Assembly: GCF_015229955.1 (NCBI RefSeq)
Contig: NZ_JAAKYZ010000008.1
Location: forward strand, 1-55,439
DNA from: Campylobacter concisus
GTDB lineage: Bacteria > Campylobacterota > Campylobacteria > Campylobacterales > Campylobacteraceae
DNA: 55,439 nucleotides
Direction of reading: 5' to 3'
Shown: positions 48,766-55,439 of the stretch, piece by piece
Layout of the letters: the number at the start of each line of letters is the position of its first letter
How positions within the stretch are numbered: position 1 is the stretch's first letter
Program-made: the position numbers and the translations under genes
The notes under the pieces: generated by a model
Seen by the model: the letters and a program-made list of their open reading frames with translations, nothing else
Told to the model about the DNA's origin: nothing
Database searches by the model: none

Positions 48766-50229
48766 TTATATTAACGCCTCGTCCATCTCAGCTGGAATTT
48801 CAAGCCCCATGATCTTTAAAACACTAGGAGCGATATTATTTAGACCGCCATTTTTTACCTTTTTTACTCCATCAGCCATCACAAAACAAAAGACGTCGTA
48901 GGTCGTGTGGTTTGTCAGTAGCTCACCGCTGCTATCGCGCATCTCTTCGCAGTTTCCGTGATCGCTCGTGATGATCATCGCATAGTTTTTCTCTTTTGCT
49001 TTAGCGTAAATTTCTCCAAGAGCCGTATCTACTGCCTCTACCGCTTTTATAGCGGCCTCATAGTTGCCAGTGTGTCCCACCATATCGCCATTTGCGAAAT
49101 TTACCACGATAAAATCTTGCTCGTCATCCATACCTTTTAGCACGGCTTTGCAAACTTCTGCTGCGCTCATCTCTGGCTTTTCATCATAGGTCTTTACCTT
49201 TGGACTAGGGATTAGCACCCTCGTTTCGTTGCTGGCTAACTCCTCGACGCCGCCATTAAAGAAAAATGTTACGTGGGCGTATTTTTCAGTCTCAGCAGTG
49301 TGAAGCTGCCTTAGCCCAGCAGCTGCTATGACCTCGCTTAGGGTATTTTTTATCTTTTCATTTTTAAATAGCACATCAAATTTAAAATTTGCGTCGTATT
49401 CGGTCATAGTAATTAGATTTTTGATAGCAAAAGGTCGCTCAAACTCGCTAAATTTCTCTTCGCCCAGAGCCTGGCAAATTTCTCTTGCTCTATCATTTCT
49501 AAAATTTATTACGATCACGCCGTCATCTTCGCCTATGCCTTTAAAGCCATTAAAGCTTACTGGCTTTACAAACTCATCTGTCACGCCCTCATCGTAGCTT
49601 TTTTGTAGATATTCGCTAGGCGATAAGCTGCTTAAATTTGCTCCCTTTACCAAGCTATCATAGGCCTCTTTTACGCGCTCCCAGCGTTTATCTCTATCCA
49701 TCGCATAAAATCTCCCACAAACGGTAGCTACCTTAAATTTAGCTTCCAAACTTTTTATAAAATTTATACCACTATTTGGGCTAACGTCGCGTCCGTCGGT
49801 GATAGCGTGGGCAAAAACCTCGCAGCCATTTTTGCTAGCAAGCTCGCACATACCATCAAAATGCTCCATATGTGAGTGCACGCCGCCATCGCTATAAAGC
49901 CCTATGATGTGGATCTTTTTGCACTTTTTAAAAAGAGCTTTTAGCGCTTCATTTTCTGCTATCGAGCCATCAGCGAAGCTGCGTGAAATTTTGACCAAAT
50001 TTTGATACAAAACTCGCCCACTTCCTATACACATATGCCCTACTTCGCTGTTTCCCATCTGCCCTTCAGGTAGTCCCACAGCGTTTCCAGAGGTTTTTAT
50101 GAGCGAGTTTGGAATTTCTTTAAAAAATTTCTCGTAATTTGGCTTTTTAGCCGCCTCAAATGCGTTAAATTTAGCGCTTTTATTAAATCCAATACCATCA
50201 GTTATTATTAAAATAGTTTTTTGACTCAT
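48766..50229 (-). CDS. gpmI: 2,3-bisphosphoglycerate-independent phosphoglycerate mutase
   Basis: Interconverts 3- and 2-phosphoglycerate using two Mn ions. The 487-aa protein shows LIITDGIGFN with a metal Asp, the phosphoserine site PEGQMGNSEVGHMCIGSGR, VCGRFYAMDRDKRWER, NFRNDRARE, NFANGDMVGHTG, and ITSDHGNCEEM. It is somewhat shorter than the E. coli enzyme, as in other Campylobacter. It is divergent from mraY. Confidence 0.95.
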   Translation of the reverse strand: MSQKTILIITDGIGFNKSAKFNAFEAAKKPNYEKFFKEIPNSLIKTSGNAVGLPEGQMGNSEVGHMCIGSGRVLYQNLVKISRSFADGSIAENEALKALFKKCKKIHIIGLYSDGGVHSHMEHFDGMCELASKNGCEVFAHAITDGRDVSPNSGINFIKSLEAKFKVATVCGRFYAMDRDKRWERVKEAYDSLVKGANLSSLSPSEYLQKSYDEGVTDEFVKPVSFNGFKGIGEDDGVIVINFRNDRAREICQALGEEKFSEFERPFAIKNLITMTEYDANFKFDVLFKNEKIKNTLSEVIAAAGLRQLHTAETEKYAHVTFFFNGGVEELASNETRVLIPSPKVKTYDEKPEMSAAEVCKAVLKGMDDEQDFIVVNFANGDMVGHTGNYEAAIKAVEAVDTALGEIYAKAKEKNYAMIITSDHGNCEEMRDSSGELLTNHTTYDVFCFVMADGVKKVKNGGLNNIAPSVLKIMGLEIPAEMDEALI

Positions 50230-50271
50230 TTTGAAAATTTATCCTTAATTTTAGATAATTTTTAAGGCCAT

Positions 50272-50277
50272 TATACT
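50272..50277 (+). promoter_or_regulatory. -10 element of the mraY-murD promoter
   Basis: TATACT lies 38 bp upstream of the mraY ATG in the gap divergent from gpmI. AAAGG at 50300-50304 is the likely ribosome binding site. Confidence 0.45.
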
Positions 50278-50309
50278 AAAATTGCTTTTTTTTAAAAATA
50301 AAGGCTCTC

Positions 50310-51374
50310 ATGTTTTACTATATCTATGAAATTTTAAATTTTAATATCTTTCAATACATCACCGTTCGTGCTGGTATCGCTTTTTTCATCGCTTTTGCAC
50401 TCACAACTTATTTGATGCCCAAATTTATCGCTTGGGCAAAGGCAAAAAACGCCGCCCAGCCTATCTACGAGCTTGCCCCACAAACTCACCAAAAAAAGGC
50501 CAAAACGCCGACCATGGGCGGACTTGTTTTTGTCTTCACAGCCGTACTTTCCACGGTAATTTGCGCAAGGCTTGATAACGCATTTGTCTTAACATCTCTC
50601 TTTTGCCTAGTTTGCTTTACGCTGCTTGGCTACAAGGACGATTACAGCAAAATTTTAGGAGCAAAAAATCACGCCGGCCTAAGCCCAAAAGCAAAGCTCT
50701 TTTTTCAGTTTCTCATCGCCTTTTTGATCGCATCATTTTTGTACTTTAGCAAAGAGTTAAACACTGAATTTTACCTACCATTTTATAAGCAACCGATCTT
50801 TGACATGAAAATTTTTGCCATTTTCTTTTGGACACTGGTCATAGTCGCTGCTTCAAATTCAGTAAATTTAACAGACGGGCTTGACGGGCTAGCTACTGTG
50901 CCATCTATATTTTCGCTTCTGACACTTGGCGTTTTTGCCTACATCTGTGGCCACGCTGTCTTTAGCTCGTACCTACTTTTACCAAAGATCTCAGGCGTTG
51001 GCGAGAGCGTCGTCGTTGCCTCTGCGCTCATTGGCTCACTCATGGGCTTTTTGTGGTTTAACTGCCATCCGGCCGAGGTCTTTATGGGCGATAGCGGCAG
51101 CCTAAGCGTTGGCGCATATATCGGCTTTATGGGCGTTGCGACCAAAAATGAAATTTTACTCATTATCATCGGCCTCATCTTTGTCGTTGAGACACTAAGC
51201 GTCATCTTGCAGGTTGGCAGCTTTAAAATTTTTAAACGCAGAATTTTTCTTATGGCGCCTATACATCACCATTTTGAGATAAAAGGCTGGGCGGAAAATA
51301 AGATCATCGTTCGCTTTTGGATCATCGCACTTTTAGCAAATCTAATCGCATTAACTGCGCTAAAGATCAGATAA
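50310..51374 (+). CDS. mraY: Phospho-N-acetylmuramoyl-pentapeptide transferase
   Basis: Makes lipid I by joining UDP-MurNAc-pentapeptide to undecaprenyl phosphate at the inner membrane. The 354-aa polytopic protein shows [54 protein letters not shown], and [11 protein letters not shown]. The length is standard. It lies 8 bp before murD in a two-gene unit. Confidence 0.97.
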   Translation: MFYYIYEILNFNIFQYITVRAGIAFFIAFALTTYLMPKFIAWAKAKNAAQPIYELAPQTHQKKAKTPTMGGLVFVFTAVLSTVICARLDNAFVLTSLFCLVCFTLLGYKDDYSKILGAKNHAGLSPKAKLFFQFLIAFLIASFLYFSKELNTEFYLPFYKQPIFDMKIFAIFFWTLVIVAASNSVNLTDGLDGLATVPSIFSLLTLGVFAYICGHAVFSSYLLLPKISGVGESVVVASALIGSLMGFLWFNCHPAEVFMGDSGSLSVGAYIGFMGVATKNEILLIIIGLIFVVETLSVILQVGSFKIFKRRIFLMAPIHHHFEIKGWAENKIIVRFWIIALLANLIALTALKIR

Positions 51375-51382
51375 GGAAAGTC

Positions 51383-52600
51383 ATGAGAAAATCGCTATTT
51401 GGCTACGGTGGCACGATAAAGGCGATCGCTAAAAATTTCATAAAGGACGGCCTTTGGGATATCTATGATGATAAATTTAGTGAAATTTCAAAAGATGAGT
51501 TTGGCAACGCTTTTTTGCCAGTTAGCGAATTTGATCCAGCAAAAAGCAGCCTAGAGATACCAAGTCCAGGTATCCCGCCTCATCACGAGCTTATTAAAAA
51601 AGCTAGAAATTTGGTAAGCGAGTATGACTATTTTTATGAAATTTATAAAGAAAATCTGCCATTTAATATCTGGATAAGCGGCACAAACGGCAAGACTACG
51701 ACAACCAAGATGACACAGCACCTACTAGGGAGCAAGGGCTCAGTCATGGGCGGCAACGTTGGCATCGCGCTGGCAAATTTAGACTCAAACGCTAAAATTT
51801 GGATACTTGAGACTAGCTCATTTACACTTCACTACACAAATCACGCTACACCTGGTATCTACGTGCTTTTGCCGATCACTCCAGATCATCTAAGCTGGCA
51901 TGGCGACATGAGCGAGTACGAAAAGGCTAAGCTAAAGCCGCTTGCTAGTATGAGCGAAAGTAGCGTGGTGATCGTGCCTGAAATTTACGCCAATACGCCA
52001 ACAAAGGCAAAAGTGATCGCTTACAAAGACGAGAGCGATCTGGCTAAATTTTGCGGTGTAAGCGTAGATAGTATAAATTTTAAAACGCCATTTTTGCTTG
52101 ATGCGCTGCTAGCACTTGCGGTGGAGAAAATTTTATTTGACCGCTGCGACGTGGAGCTTTTAAACACATTTGTTATTGAAGCAAACAAGCTCGAAGAATT
52201 TAGCGATAAAAATGGCAAAACCTGGGTCAATGACACAAAAGCGACTAACATTGATGCGAGCATACAGGCTGTAAAACGCTACAAAGATCATTTCATACAT
52301 CTAATACTTGGCGGCGATGATAAGGGTGTTGACATGACGCTACTTTTTGAAGACTTAAAGAGCTTAAGAGTAAAAATTTACGCCATTGGCTCAAATAGTG
52401 ACAAACTTATGAAATTAGCGACTAAATTTGGCATACCGGCTTTAAAATGCGATTTTTTACAAAATGCTGTCAATGAGATAAATAAAGAGCTAAAGACCAG
52501 CGAGATAGCACTTCTTAGCCCGGCAGCTGCGAGCCTTGATCAGTTTAAGAGCTATGCCGAGCGAGGCGATAAATTTAAAGAGTTTATAAAGGCGCTTTAA
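51383..52600 (+). CDS. murD: UDP-N-acetylmuramoylalanine--D-glutamate ligase
   Basis: Adds D-Glu to UDP-MurNAc-L-Ala in peptidoglycan synthesis. It shows SGTNGKTTTTKMTQHLL as the ATP loop, GGNVGIAL, LETSSFTLHYTNH, ITPDHLSWHG, WVNDTKATN, and LILGGDDKGVD. I chose ATG 51383, which has AAGGAAAG upstream and gives about 405 aa; a longer frame starting inside mraY is not credible. The N-terminal domain is short compared with E. coli MurD, as in other epsilonproteobacteria. Confidence 0.96.
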   Translation: MRKSLFGYGGTIKAIAKNFIKDGLWDIYDDKFSEISKDEFGNAFLPVSEFDPAKSSLEIPSPGIPPHHELIKKARNLVSEYDYFYEIYKENLPFNIWISGTNGKTTTTKMTQHLLGSKGSVMGGNVGIALANLDSNAKIWILETSSFTLHYTNHATPGIYVLLPITPDHLSWHGDMSEYEKAKLKPLASMSESSVVIVPEIYANTPTKAKVIAYKDESDLAKFCGVSVDSINFKTPFLLDALLALAVEKILFDRCDVELLNTFVIEANKLEEFSDKNGKTWVNDTKATNIDASIQAVKRYKDHFIHLILGGDDKGVDMTLLFEDLKSLRVKIYAIGSNSDKLMKLATKFGIPALKCDFLQNAVNEINKELKTSEIALLSPAAASLDQFKSYAERGDKFKEFIKAL

Positions 52601-52635
52601 ATTTACAAGCCCTTTTAAGTAGCCTTGTCAAAAAT

Positions 52636-52659
52636 AAAAACATGCAAATTTGTGTTTTT
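52636..52659 (+). terminator. Weak hairpin after murD
   Basis: AAAAACA and TGTTTTT enclose GCAAATTTG-type self-complementary bases, ending in a T5 run. The stem is AT-rich, so termination may be inefficient. Confidence 0.4.
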
Positions 52660-52712
52660 GACATAAATTTTTACTATAAAGTTTTATTGTTGAATACTTT
52701 TTAAGTTTGTGC

Positions 52713-52718
52713 TAATAT
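52713..52718 (+). promoter_or_regulatory. Extended -10 element of the terminal large ORF
   Basis: TTTGTGC followed by TAATAT gives a TGn-type extended -10, 27 bp before the ATG at 52745. AAGGAAG at 52734-52740 is the ribosome binding site. Confidence 0.5.
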
Positions 52719-52744
52719 TTAGCAAAAATTTCCAAGGAAGTTTA

Positions 52745-55439
52745 ATGCCTCTAACGCCCAGAAATGATGTAAATTTTAAAAGAAATTTAATAGATATTAT
52801 AAAATTTTCATATGACAATGACATAAGCAGACCATTTATATCTAACAACAAACTACTTATTGGATATGGCTTTAGCCTAAAAGATGATATAGAACTTATT
52901 TGTGCTCAAATTTATAAAAACAACAAAGACAAAGTCATAAAAGATGTCAAGCAAACTATTGCTAACACCACAAGTAAGACTACCATAGAAAAGATAGACA
53001 CAGATGAACTTTTTAAAAAGATAAATGATGCCGCAAAAGGGGCTTATGCAAAGTCTGGAGGTGCCGATACTTTGCCTGAGTTTGAATTTAGCTCGGAAGA
53101 TCAGCTAAATGCCATCTTGGAGCAAAAGCTTACGCCGCTAATCCAAGAGATAAATCAAAAATTAAATAACTCTCCGCTTAAAAATTTACAAGCCGTTTCA
53201 CTTACTTCCGATACGCAAAATGGTCAAATTTCAAGAGAGCATGTCGCACTTTTAGCACTTCTTTATATCAGTAAGAAAAGCAATATTGATCCATCCCTAG
53301 CAAGCTACATCAAAAGCAAAAATCGTTTTAAGGCCTGGTTTTGGCTAGCATATGAAAGCTTTAGTGATGAAGCAAGCAATAAAATATCTCTTTTGCGAGA
53401 AAAAATTTCAACTCAGTTTGGGCTTTATGAAAGTGATGAACAAAATGTTAATTTTGCCGAGTGCATAGATGTTTTTAGCCATTTAAATATATCCAAAGTA
53501 AAATATAAATCAAAAAACCAAAACAATAAAGAGATCATCCAAAACGTCACTCATTTAGAATTTATGAAGCTTCAAGAAAATGGATCAAATTTAAACGCAT
53601 CAGATGTATCAAAGTGTGAGGCTTTATTTCAGCCATTTGTTACAAAGATAAATTCTTTATTAAGCACTCAAAGTACAAAGACCTTCAACCTTGAAAATGT
53701 ATACTGCGTAAATTTAATCAGCTCAAATGCTTCAAACACTTCAAGAATAAATAAGCTTTTAAGGCAAAGAGAGGAGGAATTTTACAAACAAGAAAATATA
53801 CTCTTGCTATGTCCAAGAAAGATGACAACTCCTATTAGAGTCTTTCAACCTAAAAAGAGCGAATTTACCGTTGTGCTAGCTAGTCAGACTCCATTTGATT
53901 GCAGTGAGCTAAACCCAAAAGAGCTAAATTCTAGTAGACCAAACTATGGCAAGGTAAATTTATGTGAGCTAATACTTACTGACTTTAAATTTGACTCTTA
54001 CGAAGATAGTAAAAATGAAGAGATAAAATTTAAAAATGCAAAGAGCAAAGATACGGTAATACTCTATCAAGAAAACAAAAATGAAGAAGATAAGATAAAT
54101 GGTGCTACCTTTACTAGCATAAAGCAAAATAGCGATGATATAGAGTATAAACTAGAAGATGGCATTATAAGTATGAAGTACTTTGAAGACCAAACATCCA
54201 AAAACAAACACCTAAATTTCTCTTTATTAAATTTCGCCAAAGAGAATAACTTTACCCTAAGAGATGATAAAGACTCAGCTATGTTTGATATAAAGCTTCG
54301 TCTAGCTCATGGCAACAATGTAGTGCCTACATCAGCATCAAGTTCAGGTCTTACTCTTACAATAAACAATCTTATCATTGAAAACGAAGATGGTAAGGCA
54401 AGTGAAGATATAGATAAGATATATCTTCATCACTGCTTTGATAAAAGTATATATGAGAGTATATCTTTAGTAAAAAATGAAGACTCAGATATCAAGAACT
54501 CATATACAGCTACATTTAATATCCCAATAGATAAAGAGAATAAAGGAGATACTAAATTTATACTTTATTCAAGTGATCTAAGTAAAGTTTATAGCACTAA
54601 AGATATTCATGCTCACACTGATACAGCTGTAATATCTTTAGGATATCAAGATAAGAGTAGCTCTAACTTTTGCTATAGCAATAAGGTCTCGTTAAGAGAT
54701 ATAACAGATCATATAACAAATGTAATCTCTGATAGTGAGTATCCATTTAAGACAAATGAGCCAATATGCTTAAAGGCTATATATAAACAAGAAAAAGGTA
54801 GTAAGAGATATAAAGAGATACTTTGGGGATATAAGGTAATAAAAAGTAAAGAGTATGATGAGCTATCCAAATCAAATCCAAAAGATGTAGTAGTCTTAAA
54901 AGATCAAAAAGGTAAAGAGATAACATTTAAAATTTCAGATGTTATACAAAAAGATGATCTAGATAAGCTAAAACAAGGTGGTCATGCTATAGTATTTTTT
55001 GCATATCTTGAAGGCGATAAGGATAAATTTAAGTTTTATACAAGATATGGCAAAAATCATATAAGAATAGATATAAAGATACCTTTATATATTAAATTTA
55101 AAGATGATAAGCTAGTTATATATGAGTTTGAGCATGCTATAAAAGAGAAGGCATTTGATGCTAAATTAAAGCTTAGTGATAATAAAGACGATGCTTTAAT
55201 AAAAAATGATAGTTACTTATATATAAATAAAAATATCTCATCAAATGAGATAAATATATATGAAGACGACAAACTAAGCAAAGAGCTAAAAAGTGATGAA
55301 AAGACAAATAAGAGCTATCAAATTTATGCAAAAGAAGAGAGCTCTAATAATCAGTCTAATGCAGATAAAGATGATAAGCTTGGTATAAATTTATTAAATA
55401 AAGAGAATATGGATAAATTTATTAACTCTTTTAATGAAT
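52745..55439 (+). CDS. Very large unrecognised protein, 3' end beyond the window (partial)
   Basis: An uninterrupted frame of about 898 codons runs from ATG 52745 to the edge with no stop. I do not recognise the protein. There is no signal peptide. Near residue 40 the words NNKLLIGYGFSLKDD resemble the IGYG core of phage lysozyme/pesticin-like muramidases, but neither the Glu expected upstream nor the Thr of the usual TIG is clear, so any enzymatic role is doubtful. Residues about 120-340 look helical and the later part beta-rich with many Asp/Lys/Asn. The last ~1.4 kb is richer in ATA, AGT and GAT codons than the neighbours, hinting at acquisition. A secreted effector is one possibility. Confidence 0.75.
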   Translation, partial: MPLTPRNDVNFKRNLIDIIKFSYDNDISRPFISNNKLLIGYGFSLKDDIELICAQIYKNNKDKVIKDVKQTIANTTSKTTIEKIDTDELFKKINDAAKGAYAKSGGADTLPEFEFSSEDQLNAILEQKLTPLIQEINQKLNNSPLKNLQAVSLTSDTQNGQISREHVALLALLYISKKSNIDPSLASYIKSKNRFKAWFWLAYESFSDEASNKISLLREKISTQFGLYESDEQNVNFAECIDVFSHLNISKVKYKSKNQNNKEIIQNVTHLEFMKLQENGSNLNASDVSKCEALFQPFVTKINSLLSTQSTKTFNLENVYCVNLISSNASNTSRINKLLRQREEEFYKQENILLLCPRKMTTPIRVFQPKKSEFTVVLASQTPFDCSELNPKELNSSRPNYGKVNLCELILTDFKFDSYEDSKNEEIKFKNAKSKDTVILYQENKNEEDKINGATFTSIKQNSDDIEYKLEDGIISMKYFEDQTSKNKHLNFSLLNFAKENNFTLRDDKDSAMFDIKLRLAHGNNVVPTSASSSGLTLTINNLIIENEDGKASEDIDKIYLHHCFDKSIYESISLVKNEDSDIKNSYTATFNIPIDKENKGDTKFILYSSDLSKVYSTKDIHAHTDTAVISLGYQDKSSSNFCYSNKVSLRDITDHITNVISDSEYPFKTNEPICLKAIYKQEKGSKRYKEILWGYKVIKSKEYDELSKSNPKDVVVLKDQKGKEITFKISDVIQKDDLDKLKQGGHAIVFFAYLEGDKDKFKFYTRYGKNHIRIDIKIPLYIKFKDDKLVIYEFEHAIKEKAFDAKLKLSDNKDDALIKNDSYLYINKNISSNEINIYEDDKLSKELKSDEKTNKSYQIYAKEESSNNQSNADKDDKLGINLLNKENMDKFINSFNE

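Noticed and set aside
51317-51382. Longer murD start inside mraY
   Set aside because: It would add 22 residues encoded by the other frame of mraY; the ATG at 51383 has a strong ribosome site and the family N-terminus.

Overview
The window looks like a chromosomal segment of a Campylobacter, most probably a non-thermophilic species of the C. concisus/C. curvus/C. showae type. The DNA is AT-rich and full of AAATTT-type words. The gene orders gapA-pgk-tpiA-fabI with divergent nadD, gpmI-fliR-acidic protein-gmk-tatA-argS, and a pgl N-glycosylation locus are typical of this genus. The species call is an inference. No rRNA, tRNA, CRISPR array, insertion sequence or prophage was seen.

Layout. Positions 1-672 are mostly non-coding: the first codons of a gene leaving the window, an 18-bp direct repeat, and two diverged copies of a ~114-bp palindromic element. 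Positions 673-6802 (minus) carry leuA behind a candidate leucine leader peptide, then pssA, psd, ftsH, prmA and cheY. Positions 6866-28933 (minus) form one long, tightly packed block. In transcription order it reads: a UDP-sugar 4-epimerase (galE/gne), ugd, an ecotin-type protease inhibitor, a UDP-HexNAc dehydrogenase, a second oligosaccharyltransferase, a Wzx-type flippase, a GT25 enzyme, pglI-, pglH- and pglH-like enzymes, pglJ, pglB, pglA, pglC, pglD, pglE, pglF, pglG, hisH, hisA. Positions 29014-36909 hold a periplasmic-type DNA ligase, tag, a UDP-glucuronate epimerase-like gene, a DUF4272 gene, mqo, a TonB-dependent receptor with a candidate operator, and a DUF2625 pseudogene. Positions 36911-40965 hold fabI and the tpiA-pgk-gapA glycolytic cluster. 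Positions 41045-43932 hold a nadD-rsfS fusion, a YeiH-type transporter and a polyprenyl-phosphate sugar transferase. Positions 44023-50229 hold argS-tatA-gmk-acidic protein-fliR-gpmI. Positions 50310-52600 hold mraY-murD. From 52745 a very large unrecognised ORF runs off the end.

How it works together. PglF, PglE and PglD make UDP-diNAc-bacillosamine, PglC loads it on undecaprenyl phosphate, and PglA, PglJ and the extra glycosyltransferases extend it. The Wzx-type protein presumably flips the lipid-linked glycan, since no ABC-type PglK is seen, and PglB transfers it to periplasmic proteins. Two NAD-dependent dehydrogenases and two epimerases nearby suggest that uronic-acid sugars enter this or another surface glycan.

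Most notable observations: (i) a second complete PglB whose EL5 loop has Phe where PglB1 and the C. lari enzyme have the sequon-reading Arg; (ii) a candidate leucine attenuation leader starting on the pssA stop codon; (iii) a NadD-RsfS fusion that still carries an internal Shine-Dalgarno and start codon and that one base in a T5 run would split; (iv) an ecotin gene inside the sugar-nucleotide operon; (v) a palindromic element that supplies the last codons of tpiA; (vi) the terminal giant ORF. All calls come from reading the sequence; no database search was run.
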